Positions 7,988 through 16,300 of a stretch of 23,649 nucleotides of DNA are shown one piece after another. How positions within the stretch are numbered: position 1 is the stretch's first letter; every line of letters starts with the position of its first letter. The position numbers were made by a program, and so were the translations under genes. The stretch lies in the NCBI GenBank assembly GCA_002435825.1, contig DIVL01000006.1, forward strand, positions 1 to 23,649. The letters run 5' to 3'. Source of the DNA: Anaerolineaceae bacterium UBA6133. GTDB lineage: Bacteria; Chloroflexota; Anaerolineae; Anaerolineales; Anaerolineaceae. Below the pieces are notes generated by a model. That model worked only from the letters and a program-made list of their open reading frames with translations. It ran no database searches and was not told the origin of the DNA.

Positions 7988-8632
7988 CTAAGGGTTGGAT
8001 GGGATGCTGAGTTTTTGTTCGAGGTGGTTCAACATGCGGGTGGTCAGAGATACCAGCAAAAAGTAGATCACTGCTGCGCTGAGATATGCCAGCAGGTATT
8101 GTTGGGAGCTGGCGCCGATCAGTTGCGCCCGCCGTAGGATCTCAGGGACGCCCAGGGCATAAACCAGCGACGAATCTTTGATCACGATGGCGGCTTCGTT
8201 GGACCAGGGCGGGATCGCCAGCCTGACCGCCTGGGGCAGCACCACGTAGCGGATCGCTTGCATCCGGCTCAATCCAACCGCGCGGGCAGCCATCAACTGG
8301 TCCCCGCTGACGGAAAGCAGCGCGCCGCGCACGATCTCCATCTGGTAGGCGCTGCTCACCACCCCCAGCGAAAGCGAGCCTGCCCAGAAGGCTGAGAGGT
8401 TAATGCCCTTGGAAACCGCAAAAAACAGGATAAACAGCAAGACCACAGGCGGGATGCCTCGGAAGATGGTGCTGTAGAGGTTCATGACCCTGGCAGCGGC
8501 CTTGCCGCCGTAGACGTAGAACAGCGCCAGGATTGTGCCGATTAATAACCCCGCGGGCAGCGCGATGAGCGTCACGCCAACGGTGTAGACCGTTCCTGAT
8601 GCAATGTAGGAAAGGAACTGACCGAAATCCAA
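7988..8632 (-). CDS. Polar amino-acid ABC transporter permease (first of two)
   Basis: A 214-residue membrane protein of the HisM/GlnP family. It shows 'TVYTVGVTLIALPAGLLIGT', 'IFRGIPPVVLLFILFFAV' and the ATPase-docking EAA loop 'AARAVGLSRMQAIRYVVLP'. With the second permease it should form a heterodimeric channel. The start is TTG (8630-8632) with GGAG at 8639-8642, six bases away. No in-frame ATG upstream fits better. It is separated from the binding-protein gene by 81 bases containing a strong stem-loop. Confidence 0.93.
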   Translation of the reverse strand: MDFGQFLSYIASGTVYTVGVTLIALPAGLLIGTILALFYVYGGKAAARVMNLYSTIFRGIPPVVLLFILFFAVSKGINLSAFWAGSLSLGVVSSAYQMEIVRGALLSVSGDQLMAARAVGLSRMQAIRYVVLPQAVRLAIPPWSNEAAIVIKDSSLVYALGVPEILRRAQLIGASSQQYLLAYLSAAVIYFLLVSLTTRMLNHLEQKLSIPSNP

Positions 8633-8649
8633 AGGCTGCTCCGTTTTTG

Positions 8650-8676
8650 CAGGGGCTGCTCAATTGGCAGCCCCTG
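8650..8676 (-). promoter_or_regulatory. Intercistronic stem-loop between binding protein and permease genes
   Basis: Perfect 10-bp inverted repeat CAGGGGCTGC (8650-8659) / GCAGCCCCTG (8667-8676) with a 7-base loop. On the coding (minus) strand the hairpin is followed by 'caaaaacgg' and not by a U-run, so it is not a classical terminator. Such hairpins after binding-protein genes can protect the upstream mRNA and raise the binding-protein level relative to the permeases. Confidence 0.7.
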
Positions 8677-8713
8677 TGGTAGTAGTCAGTGAAAATTGCG
8701 CAAGCGAGAGATG

Positions 8714-9505
8714 TTACTCGCTAAAGTACTTTAACGCCAGCTGATCGATGAAACCTTCAGCCTGGAGCTCCTTGATAATGCGATCGACCTCGGCTTTGAG
8801 TGCCGTGTCGCCATCCGGCAGGACGATGTTGATCGGACCGGTGGAGAGTACGCCGCGGTAGACAACCTGCAGATCGGGGTTCTGGGTAACCAAAGCCTGG
8901 ATCGGCACGTAATCGCCCATCAGCACTTCGATGCGCCCGTTGGCGAGATCCAGGGCTGCCTGGTCCACGCGTTCGTAGCGGGAGAGATTGGCTTCGGGTA
9001 ATAAACCAGCGCTGACCAGATTGTCAGTCAACCAGCCGTCCTGCACGGTGCCAGACTGCACGCCGACTTTGTAGTTGGCAACATCTTCAGGCGCGCTGAT
9101 CGTTCCAGCGAAAGCGCTGGTGACCACGAAGGCGTCTTCGGTGGTGTAGTAGGCTTCGGAGAAGTCAACGATCTTATCGCGTTCCTCGTCGTAGTTGAAG
9201 CAGGAGATGGATATATCCAGCTTACCGCCGGCGACGGCAGCCACGAGGCTGTCGAAAGGCATGTCCACCCACTCGAGCTCGACGCCCATGCGCTTGGCGA
9301 TTTCTTCCATCAGTTCGATATCAAAACCGGTCTTGTTGCCAGCGTCATCAAGATACTCATAGGGCGGGTAATCGGCAGAAGTTCCGACCGATACCTTTTT
9401 TGCTTTCTGGATCTTATCGAGGACAGAAGTGGATTCAGACACGCAGCCAACCAGCATGGCTCCCACTAGGATAAGGGCAACTGCTAACATCAAATACTTT
9501 TTCAT
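8714..9505 (-). CDS. Amino-acid ABC transporter substrate-binding lipoprotein
   Basis: A 263-residue extracytoplasmic binding protein. The signal peptide ends in the lipobox 'LVGC' with lipidated C21. The solute-binding family 3 fold begins at 'KVSVGTSADYPPYEYLDD' (~37-54), followed by 'GFDIELMEEIAKRM' and the ligand-pocket segment 'DISISCFNYDEERDKIVDFS' (~97-116), which keeps the arginine (R109) that usually clamps the amino-acid carboxylate. Where many relatives have 'GMTITPER' this protein has 'CFNYDEER', so specificity may differ. The ATG has a strong GGAGG SD. It is the first gene of the importer operon, consistent with highest expression. Confidence 0.95.
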   Translation of the reverse strand: MKKYLMLAVALILVGAMLVGCVSESTSVLDKIQKAKKVSVGTSADYPPYEYLDDAGNKTGFDIELMEEIAKRMGVELEWVDMPFDSLVAAVAGGKLDISISCFNYDEERDKIVDFSEAYYTTEDAFVVTSAFAGTISAPEDVANYKVGVQSGTVQDGWLTDNLVSAGLLPEANLSRYERVDQAALDLANGRIEVLMGDYVPIQALVTQNPDLQVVYRGVLSTGPINIVLPDGDTALKAEVDRIIKELQAEGFIDQLALKYFSE

Positions 9506-9548
9506 TTTTCCTCCATGAAAGAGTTGGGTTAATGGATTCTTACTATCG

Positions 9549-9554
9549 ATTATA
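9549..9554 (-). promoter_or_regulatory. Possible -10 box for the ABC importer operon
   Basis: The minus strand has a perfect TATAAT 44 bases before the binding-protein ATG. No good -35 hexamer lies 16-18 bases upstream (best 'CCGTGG'), so it would need an activator or is only a partial match. Positions 9555-9680 show no other clear feature. Confidence 0.35.
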
Positions 9555-9682
9555 AAGCAAAAGAGAGTTAACCACGGAAATCTGATGCATCACTCTTTAA
9601 AACTAGCGATAGCCACGCTAATCTTGTGAGGGTAGTGGGTTCATATAGTGAAAAATGAGCAACCAGGTCCATCTGATGCAGC

Positions 9683-9713
9683 TTGCCCTAGCAAAGACAA
9701 TCAGTGATATACT
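9683..9713 (+). promoter_or_regulatory. Candidate promoter for the DEAD-box helicase
   Basis: TTGCCC (9683-9688) and TATACT (9708-9713) with a 19-base spacer. It would start transcription near 9720 and give a ~225-base 5' leader before the helicase ATG. The spacer is longer than ideal. Confidence 0.4.
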
Positions 9714-9718
9714 TCTGC

Positions 9719-9746
9719 AGTTCTCGCGTGAGAACTTTTATTTTGG
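9719..9746 (+). promoter_or_regulatory. Hairpin with U-rich tail in helicase leader
   Basis: Perfect 7-bp stem AGTTCTC / GAGAACT with loop GCGT, followed by 'tttattttgg'. It looks like an intrinsic terminator, but no plus-strand gene ends just upstream. If the promoter at 9683 is right it would sit at the very 5' end of the leader. Confidence 0.5.
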
Positions 9747-9797
9747 GTGTACGTTTTGGACGTTCCAAAACAAGCGTTGGCTGGTTTTGTTTGGGAG

Positions 9798-9819
9798 AGC
9801 TTAGCCGCAAGGCGAAGCT
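9798..9819 (+). promoter_or_regulatory. GNRA-capped hairpin in helicase leader
   Basis: AGCTTAGCC-GCAA-GGCGAAGCT forms a 9-position stem with one A·G mismatch, closed by a GCAA tetraloop. It lies ~125 bases before the helicase ATG. RNA helicase genes of the DeaD type often have long structured leaders; a regulatory role here is inferred. Confidence 0.45.
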
Positions 9820-9945
9820 TGTTGCAGATAACAGTACGGAATCATCAAGACATCCCCCTGAGTAAAAATGAATAATGAGTGGAGCCGGGCATGCCAATAG
9901 CATGTGCTTGCCTGCGCCTGCTCTACCTAGGAAAATGGAGTTTTG

Positions 9946-11643
9946 ATGACCGTAAATTTTGAAGATTTTAACCTGCGCCCCGAGCTGGTGCAGGCAATCA
10001 CCGAGCTGGGGTACACCCAGCCTACCCCGATCCAGGCTGGGATCATCCCCCTGATGCAGGAAGGTTGCGACGTTACCGGCCAGGCTCAAACCGGCACCGG
10101 CAAAACAGCTGCCTTCGCCCTGCCCATCCTCAACCGCATCGATCCTGAGCAATATTTGCCCCAGGCTTTGGTGGTAGCACCCACCCGCGAACTGGCTCTG
10201 CAGGTGACTGAAATGATCCAGTCACTTGGTCAGTTCATGGGCGTGAGCGTGTTGACCGTTTATGGCGGCACGTCCTACAGCCAACAGCTAAACCAACTGC
10301 GCCGCGGGGTGCAGGTGGTGGTGGGCACGCCGGGTCGCATCCTGGATCTGATCAAACGCGGTCGCCTGGACCTGACCGAAGTGCATACCGTCGTGCTGGA
10401 TGAAGCGGACGAGATGCTCTCGATGGGTTTCGTTGAGGATGTGGAGACGATCCTGGCTGCAACGCCGGACGAGCGCCAAACTACGCTCTTCTCAGCAACC
10501 CTGCCCCCCAGGATCCGTGAACTGGCTCGCAGATATCTGCGCAATCCCAAAACCGTCGCCATCCAACCGGAGCAGGTAACCGTTGCGGCGACTGAGCAGC
10601 GCGTTTATTACGTGAACGAGCATGACAAACTGGCTGTTTTAACACGTTTGTTTGAGATGGAGGAAATTACCTCAGCGTTGATCTTCACCCGCACGCGGGT
10701 GCGCACCGGCGAGCTCGTCAATGAGCTCAATATGCGCGGCTACCCCTCTGAAGCGCTTTCGGGCGATCTGAGCCAGGAAGCTCGCGAGCATACCATGGCA
10801 CGCTTCAGAGCGGGACAGGTGAAGGTGTTGGTGGCAACCGATGTGGCTGCACGCGGATTGGATGTGGAAGGGATTTCGCATGTCTTTAATTATGATATTC
10901 CTGAAGAAACCGAGACTTTTGTCCATCGGATCGGGCGCACGGGTCGAGCCGGCAGGACTGGCATAGCCATTTCGCTTGCCAGACCATCCGAAAGACGCCA
11001 GGTGCGCCAGATTGAACAGTTTACCCACCAGGTCATGCTGGAGGGGACAGTTCCAACCATCGAAGAGATCCAGGCGAAACGTATGGATAGCCTGCTTTCG
11101 AAGATCGAAACGTGGCTCAAACGTGGTCGCGCCAAGGAAGAACGCGCCCTGGTCGAGCTCCTGGTGGCTAATGGTGCGGACCCGATTGACATGGCTGCAG
11201 CGGCACTCAAGGTTGCCCGGGCTGAGGAAAAACAGCGCCCAATCCCTGAGATCAGCCCCCTGCCCGAGAAGGCTGTGCGCCCTGAGCGGCGCGCTCGTGG
11301 GGAACGCTCTCAACGCGGGGGTCGGGATGAGTCAGGCACCCGCAGATCACGGGAAGCTAGTGGCCGCGTCAAGCCGCGCGCCAACGTGCGCGGTAAACAA
11401 AGCGATGAAGAAGGCATGATCCGCCTTGAGATGGGACTCGGCAAGGTGGATGGTTTGCGCCCAGCGGATGTGGTCGCATCGATTGCCGGCACTGCCGGGA
11501 TCCCGGGCACCGCTCTGGGAAGGATCTACATCCAAAACCACCGCACTACAGTCGATGTCTCAGAGCAATACCTCGAAAAGATCGTCTCAGCCAATACCAA
11601 ATACAAAGTACGCGGTCAGTCCTTTACCCTCATCAAGGGATAG
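9946..11643 (+). CDS. deaD: DEAD-box ATP-dependent RNA helicase (DeaD/CsdA type)
   Basis: This 565-residue cytoplasmic helicase unwinds RNA duplexes, typically in ribosome assembly and cold adaptation. The Q motif is at ~7-30 ('FEDFNLRPEL...TPIQ'). Later motifs are 'AQTGTGKTAAF' (47-57), 'PTRELALQ' (79-86), 'TPGR' (128-131), 'DEAD' (152-155), 'SAT' (183-185), 'ARGLDV' (302-307) and 'HRIGRTGRAG' (327-336). A basic Arg/Gly linker (~444-486) is followed by a DbpA-like RNA-binding domain (~489-565, 'IRLEMGLGKVDGL...'). I prefer the ATG at 9946, which has GGAG five bases upstream, over the in-frame TTG at 9943. It is monocistronic, with a strong terminator. Confidence 0.96.
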   Translation: MTVNFEDFNLRPELVQAITELGYTQPTPIQAGIIPLMQEGCDVTGQAQTGTGKTAAFALPILNRIDPEQYLPQALVVAPTRELALQVTEMIQSLGQFMGVSVLTVYGGTSYSQQLNQLRRGVQVVVGTPGRILDLIKRGRLDLTEVHTVVLDEADEMLSMGFVEDVETILAATPDERQTTLFSATLPPRIRELARRYLRNPKTVAIQPEQVTVAATEQRVYYVNEHDKLAVLTRLFEMEEITSALIFTRTRVRTGELVNELNMRGYPSEALSGDLSQEAREHTMARFRAGQVKVLVATDVAARGLDVEGISHVFNYDIPEETETFVHRIGRTGRAGRTGIAISLARPSERRQVRQIEQFTHQVMLEGTVPTIEEIQAKRMDSLLSKIETWLKRGRAKEERALVELLVANGADPIDMAAAALKVARAEEKQRPIPEISPLPEKAVRPERRARGERSQRGGRDESGTRRSREASGRVKPRANVRGKQSDEEGMIRLEMGLGKVDGLRPADVVASIAGTAGIPGTALGRIYIQNHRTTVDVSEQYLEKIVSANTKYKVRGQSFTLIKG

Positions 11644-11669
11644 GATTTTCCACAAAGAAATTCAAACAT

Positions 11670-11704
11670 AGCCAGGGTGAACAACCCTGGCTTGTTTTTT
11701 TTTA
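11670..11704 (+). terminator. Rho-independent terminator after the helicase gene
   Basis: Perfect 9-bp stem AGCCAGGGT / ACCCTGGCT with a 5-base loop, then 'tgttttttttt'. A textbook intrinsic terminator 26 bases after the helicase stop. Confidence 0.95.
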
Positions 11705-11745
11705 GCTGAAAAATGTTTCTTTGGGTCTTTGTAGCATAAAAACGT

Positions 11746-11774
11746 TTGACTTCATCAACCAGGTCTGCTATTCT
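11746..11774 (+). promoter_or_regulatory. Sigma-70-type promoter for the SPFH gene
   Basis: TTGACT (11746-11751), 17-base spacer, TATTCT (11769-11774). It would start near 11781 and give a ~75-base leader to the SPFH gene. Confidence 0.7.
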
Positions 11775-11856
11775 AAAGACATAAACTACACAAGCAAGAA
11801 TTCTGAAAGACATCTGACAACAGACCGAACATTAGGTTTGAGAATTAGGAGAAACC

Positions 11857-12678
11857 ATGAGAACCATCGTAACCCCCATTTTTACCTTGCGACCCTACGA
11901 ACGGGGCATCCAGGAAACCCTGGGTAAATACACCCGTTTTGTGCATCCTGGCTTGGGCTTACAGGTGCCTTTTGCGCAATTGGTACGCGTGCGTGATATC
12001 CGCGAGCACACCATGGACATTATGCCCCAATCCGTCATCACCAAGGACAATGTCGAAATCTCGGTTGATGGCGTCATGTGGGTACGCCCGGCTGTAGACG
12101 AAGAAGCCATTAAGCGCACTTTTTACAACATTGATGATTGGAAGCGGGCTGTAATCCAACTGGCTATGACCAACTTGCGCCAGGAGTTCGGCGACCTCAC
12201 CCTGGACGAGAGCCTGGTTGCCAGGGAGAAAATCGCCAATAATCTCAAATTTATTTTGGGCAACTTCGCGGTTGAATGGGGTCTGACGGTAAGCAAAGTG
12301 GAAATCCGCCTGATCGACCCGCCTGAAGATATCAAAAAGGCCATGCACAAACAGAAAACCGCCGAGCAGGAACGGCGCTCCATGAGGTTGTTGGCAACCG
12401 GTGAATTTGAGGCGGCTGAGCAGCAGAAACTCGCCGCTATCCAACGGGCTGAAGGCGAACGCGAGGCAGCCATCATGGTTGCTGAAGGTCGGGCAGAGGC
12501 GATCAGGCTGGTCAATGAATCGGCTGAGAAATACTTTGTCGGCAATGCCCAGGCGTTGAAGCAGATCGAAATGGTGGAAACCTCGTTGAAGGATAACGCC
12601 AAGGTGATCCTGACAGATAAAGGCATCACACCCACGCTGCTGCTGGGCGAACTGCCGGTAACCGAGAAGAAGCGCTAA
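11857..12678 (+). CDS. SPFH/band 7 (stomatin-prohibitin-like) protein
   Basis: A 273-residue protein. The band 7 domain starts almost at the N-terminus ('LRPYERGIQETLGKYTRFVH', 'PGLGLQVPF', 'VITKDNVEISVDGVMWVRP') and spans ~5-165. It is followed by a long Ala/Glu-rich coiled coil (~167-240, 'EFEAAEQQKLAAIQRAEGER', 'AEGRAEAIRLVNES') and a short C-terminal tail. Family members scaffold membrane microdomains or protease complexes. Unlike most, it has no N-terminal membrane helix, so attachment to the membrane must be peripheral or through partners. The ATG follows 'aggaga'. No NfeD-type or protease gene adjoins it, and the function is unassigned. Confidence 0.9.
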   Translation: MRTIVTPIFTLRPYERGIQETLGKYTRFVHPGLGLQVPFAQLVRVRDIREHTMDIMPQSVITKDNVEISVDGVMWVRPAVDEEAIKRTFYNIDDWKRAVIQLAMTNLRQEFGDLTLDESLVAREKIANNLKFILGNFAVEWGLTVSKVEIRLIDPPEDIKKAMHKQKTAEQERRSMRLLATGEFEAAEQQKLAAIQRAEGEREAAIMVAEGRAEAIRLVNESAEKYFVGNAQALKQIEMVETSLKDNAKVILTDKGITPTLLLGELPVTEKKR

Positions 12679-12704
12679 TTTCCGATTCCGCGTTTCTCGG
12701 AATT

Positions 12705-12729
12705 AAGCCGCGCAGGGGTAGCGGCTTTG
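12705..12729 (+). terminator. Hairpin between the convergent SPFH and RtcB genes
   Basis: AAGCCGC / GCGGCTT, a perfect 7-bp stem with a 9-base loop, followed by 'tgcttg'. It could end the SPFH transcript and, read from the other strand, the RtcB transcript. The U-tract is poor. Confidence 0.5.
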
Positions 12730-12800
12730 CTTGACGACGGAAAGTTCTGATCAGAAAAGCCGATTAGCCGCGAATATTTCCTGGCGAAGAGATCTCTTAC

Positions 12801-13907
12801 CTATTCTCGTCCAGCTTTGAAGTTATAGATCGGTTTGATGTGCGCTTCGATCGTAACCGTGTCTTGAATAGCTTTGACGATTTCTTCAGTCGGCTTATAC
12901 GCCATTGGGGCTTCATCGAGGGTATCACGACCAACAGTGGTTGAGAAGACATTCCTCATGGATGCCTGGAAATCGTGCAGATTCAGAGTTCGCAGGGCTT
13001 CCCTTCTGCCATATAGCCGCCCAGCGCCATGGGGCGAGGAATTGTTCCAATCACTGTTCCCTTTCCCCACGCAAACCAGCGAGCCATCACGCATGTTCAA
13101 CGGGATGATCAGTTTTTCCCCTTTTCTTGCCGAGACTGCCCCTTTGCGAATGATCTTATCCGACGCATTAATGTAGTTGTGGATGGTCTGAAAGGTTGAT
13201 CCTCCGATACCGAAGCGCTGGTTGATGTGTTTGCCCATGGTTTGGCGATTCAGACTGGCGTATTGCTGGCACAAACGCATATCGTGCAGATATCTTTGTG
13301 CCATCTCCCCTTTGAGGTACTTCAACTGCTTCGGAACATCGGCTTTGCAGGTTCTTTCGGCTAATTTTTGATAGGTATCCGCGACTTGTTTACCCACATT
13401 GCGGCTGCCGGAGTGGATCACCAGGAAGACTTCGCCGGTTTTTTCCTCCATATCCAGTTCGATGAAGTGATTGCCTCCACCGAGCGTGCCGACCTGCCTG
13501 TCAATCACCGAAGTTTTGATCTCGTCGAAACACAACAACTCGCGCATGAAAGCAGCGTATTCCACAGGTTGCTTCCAGGAATTAAAGCCGGCAGGGATTT
13601 CGTGCACTAATCGATCAAAGGATTTGAGGTCAAAATCCTGCTTGCCAAGGCTTTCCACGTACATGCCGCAACCGATATCCACCCCGACCAGGTTCGGCAC
13701 GACGTAATCTCGCAAGACAGCCGTAAAACCGATCGTGCAGCCAGCTCCCCAGTGATAATCGGGCATGATCCTGACCTTATTACCCTCAACAAATGGCTGA
13801 TCCATCAAAACCTGGATTTGCTCGACCGCCTTCTCATCGTGAATTTCAGAGAAGACCTTTGCTGTACCGTAGTTTCCTTTGACTTCAAACATGATTGCCT
13901 CACTCAT
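12801..13907 (-). CDS. rtcB: RtcB-family RNA ligase
   Basis: This 368-residue protein belongs to the GTP-dependent ligase family that joins 2',3'-cyclic-phosphate or 3'-phosphate ends to 5'-OH RNA. Metal and active-site motifs are present: 'GVDIGCGM' (D77, C80), 'LGGGNHFIEL' (H147), 'VIHSGSRNVG' (H165), 'HNYI' (H243) and 'SPHGAGR', whose H293 is the expected guanylylated histidine. It is somewhat shorter than the ~400-residue classical enzymes. Two starts are possible: ATG at 13907, without a clear SD, and the in-frame ATG at 13892, preceded by TGAGG at 5 bases and giving 363 residues. No archease or RtcA gene is nearby. It is convergent with the SPFH gene and divergent from rubrerythrin. Confidence 0.92.
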   Translation of the reverse strand: MSEAIMFEVKGNYGTAKVFSEIHDEKAVEQIQVLMDQPFVEGNKVRIMPDYHWGAGCTIGFTAVLRDYVVPNLVGVDIGCGMYVESLGKQDFDLKSFDRLVHEIPAGFNSWKQPVEYAAFMRELLCFDEIKTSVIDRQVGTLGGGNHFIELDMEEKTGEVFLVIHSGSRNVGKQVADTYQKLAERTCKADVPKQLKYLKGEMAQRYLHDMRLCQQYASLNRQTMGKHINQRFGIGGSTFQTIHNYINASDKIIRKGAVSARKGEKLIIPLNMRDGSLVCVGKGNSDWNNSSPHGAGRLYGRREALRTLNLHDFQASMRNVFSTTVGRDTLDEAPMAYKPTEEIVKAIQDTVTIEAHIKPIYNFKAGRE

Positions 13908-14074
13908 ATTCTATAGGAAAAAAGCCGAAAAACAAAATTCATAGAACAGGTGCTTCGTAATCCCGGATTTCAAGGAGCTATGTACTGTGATTCTTCCACC
14001 TGATAAGAAGTCAGGGATTCGATTCGGCTGAATGGGGTAAAATTTAAGCAACCAATCAAAAAGGAAGAGGAAAA

Positions 14075-14656
14075 ATGGAATTCAAAGACTCAAAAACATA
14101 CCAAAACCTTGTAAACTCGTTTGCGGGTGAGTCACAAGCACGCAATCGCTACTCGTTTTACACCGAGGTTGCCGAAAAAGAGGGTTTGCTGCACGTAGCT
14201 GCTATTTTTACGGAAACAGCAGACAATGAAAGTGCGCATGCCAAGGTTTTTTACGATCACATCATCCACCACCTCGGCGCTGTGATCATTCATGTTGATG
14301 CTGACTATCCCGCATCGGTCGGCTCCACCTGGGAAAATCTTGAAGCCGCTGCAGCTGGGGAGCACGAGGAATTTTCTCTGCTTTACAAAAATGGTGCAGC
14401 AATTGCCAAAGAAGAAGGCTACGACAAGATTGCCGAATCCTTCAAGGAGATCGCCGAGGTGGAAGAACGGCATTACCTGCGCTATAAAGCCCTGGCCGCT
14501 GTGGTCAAGGACGGGAATTTCTTCAAACGCGATCATAAGGTTTATTGGAAGTGCCGCAACTGCGGCTATATCCACGAGGGCGAAGAAGCCCCCAAGGTCT
14601 GCCCTGCCTGCAAGCACGCCCAGAAGTATTTTGAGGTTACTTGTTTCGAGCAGTAG
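14075..14656 (+). CDS. Rubrerythrin
   Basis: A 193-residue cytoplasmic non-haem iron protein of anaerobes that reduces hydrogen peroxide. The N-terminal ferritin-like four-helix domain (~5-145) carries the diiron ligands E19, ExxH at E52-H55, E97 and ExxH at E130-H133. The C-terminal rubredoxin-like domain (~155-190) has C160-x2-C163 and C176-x2-C179 for the FeS4 centre. The SD 'ggaagagg' is well placed. It stands alone, divergent from rtcB. Its presence suggests an anaerobic or oxygen-sensitive lifestyle. Confidence 0.96.
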   Translation: MEFKDSKTYQNLVNSFAGESQARNRYSFYTEVAEKEGLLHVAAIFTETADNESAHAKVFYDHIIHHLGAVIIHVDADYPASVGSTWENLEAAAAGEHEEFSLLYKNGAAIAKEEGYDKIAESFKEIAEVEERHYLRYKALAAVVKDGNFFKRDHKVYWKCRNCGYIHEGEEAPKVCPACKHAQKYFEVTCFEQ

Positions 14657-14716
14657 ACCGAGCGAAAAGAGCTCCTATCAACAGGAGCAACCGCGATCCT
14701 GACCGGAAAAACATAC

Positions 14717-14745
14717 AAAAAAGAGGCTGACATCATGTCAGCCTC
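14717..14745 (-). terminator. Strong terminator for the minus-strand secreted-protein remnant
   Basis: Perfect 9-bp stem GAGGCTGAC / GTCAGCCTC with a 5-base loop. On the minus strand it is followed by TTTTTT. It lies 26 bases after the stop of the minus-strand gene at 14771 and may also serve the convergent rubrerythrin transcript. Confidence 0.85.
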
Positions 14746-14770
14746 GCTTAGTTAAGGTTTTATGGATGGA

Positions 14771-15196
14771 TTAGCGGAAAATCACCGGCAGGTAGCTCTT
14801 GATGGGCAGTGGATCCACAAATTCGGTCGTAAAGGTTAGCGGGTAGCTCACCTGCTGCGCATCCCCTCCGGCATCGCTTAAACCAGTCAGACCGACCCCA
14901 ATCGTTGCCGATGATGGCAAACTATCTGTCGGGGTGATGGTCATTTCGTTGGTTAGCGGGTCAAAAGTGCAGGTTACCGGGATCAGGTCGGTGGGGTTTG
15001 GCTCCACCCAAACATCCGGGCAAACACCGGCTGCCATCGCCTGGCTCCAGGTGACCACAATTGAGGCATCGACCGGTACATCCGTCGCGCCATTTACCGG
15101 GGAAGTGTCAAGCACGATCGGGTCGCGCCAGTTGAGGACGGTGTAGGCATAGATCTGGGTGCCGGTGGTGCCATAGTCGACCGTGATGGGCAGGTT
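14771..15196 (-). pseudogene. C-terminal fragment of a secreted protein (Big_5-type Ig-like domain, YLP tail)
   Basis: About 140 residues remain. A bacterial Ig-like (Big_5) domain reads 'DTSPVNGATDVPVDASIVVT', 'TCTFDPLTNEMTITPTDSLP' and 'LTFTTE'. A short linker leads to the terminal 'IKSYLPVIFR'. There is no signal peptide or start of its own; the ATG at 15205 lies inside the junction with the IS3 remnant. It shares strand and secreted-protein character with the N-terminal piece at 16955-17432, so the two are probably the ends of one gene. The terminator at 14717 is that gene's original end. The exact upstream boundary (15150-15260) is not resolved. Confidence 0.65.
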
Positions 15197-16170
15197 GGGT
15201 GGCATATTGATAAGACTGTAGGCCCTATGCTGCCTCAGGGCGACGAAGGCTTTGTATTCTTCCAGCCATTACTTTGATATCTCTCTTACCTTACTCAATG
15301 AATTGAATAAATAAGCATCCAGTACATCTTCACAATAGGTTCGGTTGAAACGTTCAATATAAGCATTTTGAGACGATTTGCCCGGTTGGATGTGAACCAA
15401 TTGAATATTGTGCTGCTTGGACCAATTTTCTGACCGATGGTAAATGAACTCAGGGCAGTTATCCATACGGATCTGTATTGGACAACCCCGGCACGAAATG
15501 ATTCTCTCAAGAACTCGAATGATCTGTTCGGCAGGTAAAGAAGTGTCTAATGCAATCCCTAATGCCTCTAGGTTGAAATCATCCAAAATGTTAAAGGGCC
15601 GAAAGACTCTCTCACTGGTTAGGCTGTCGCTCATGAAATCAACGGACAAGCAATGATCCGGTCGCTCAGGCTGGATCAAGGGTTGGGGAATACGGCTGGG
15701 CAACTTTTTCTTTGCCTTGACCCGCAAATTCAGGTGCGGATCACAAAAGGCCCGCCGAAACTGCTTGTGGTTCCAGCCGTATACCTCATTCCTAAAGTAA
15801 TCCCACATTTTGTTAAATCACCAACGAGGTTTGCGATCTGCTAATTCCAGTAAATCCTTGGCTATTTCTTCATCCCCTCCTATCTTTGCCTGATGTCGAT
15901 AAACCGACCGGCTCAAATTCAACATTCCACAGTCCTGATGTTCCAAACTCAACTCTGCATATATCCGTTTGAGGCGTCGATTCTCTTCTTCCAGTTCTTT
16001 CAGCCTTCGAAGTGACCTGGTATCTCCATACCGCTATATTTCGCTTTCCACTTATAGAAAGTACTTTTACTAAATCCATACTCCCGGCTTAATTCCTCTA
16101 CTGGTATTCCAGCGTCAGCTTCTTTCAGGATTGTTACGATCTGGCCCTCGGTAAATCTCGTTCGCTTCAT
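15197..16170 (-). pseudogene. Degenerate IS3-family transposase (orfA + orfB)
   Basis: OrfA starts at ATG 16170 with SD GGAG and shows the helix-turn-helix 'RFTEGQIVTILKEADAGIPV', 'LSREYGFSKSTFYKWKAKYS'. A frameshift then moves the leucine-zipper part ('RRLKELEEENRRLKRIYAEL') to another frame, ending in a TGA after 'RKPRW'. The integrase core follows ('LSVDFMSD', 'MDNCPEF', 'NAYIERFNRTY') with the D, D and E residues still present, although DNGPEF has become DNCPEF. Another stop (15269-15271) comes after 'KVREISK', with 'WLEEY...RQHRAYSLINMPP' resembling the lost OrfB end (RPHxSLxNMPP). At least three lesions make it inactive. Terminal inverted repeats were not found. Confidence 0.85.
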
Positions 16171-16300
16171 GTAGTCTTCTCCTAGTTCTATTGTGCCAGA
16201 CGTTTCCACTTCTTGCTGGTACTATTTTAGGAGATGGTTACGGATTCGGATATTTTTAGATTGTTTTTGCAGTCAAGTCAACTATTTTTAACAAAGTATG

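Noticed and set aside
6469..7991. Long plus-strand open frames of 254 and 319 residues opposite the ABC transporter genes
   Set aside because: The minus-strand proteins have complete family motifs; the plus frames are His/Gln/Arg-rich antisense shadows without a recognisable domain.
10672..11313. 213-residue minus-strand frame over the helicase gene
   Set aside because: Antisense of a fully conserved DEAD-box gene; no SD and no domain.
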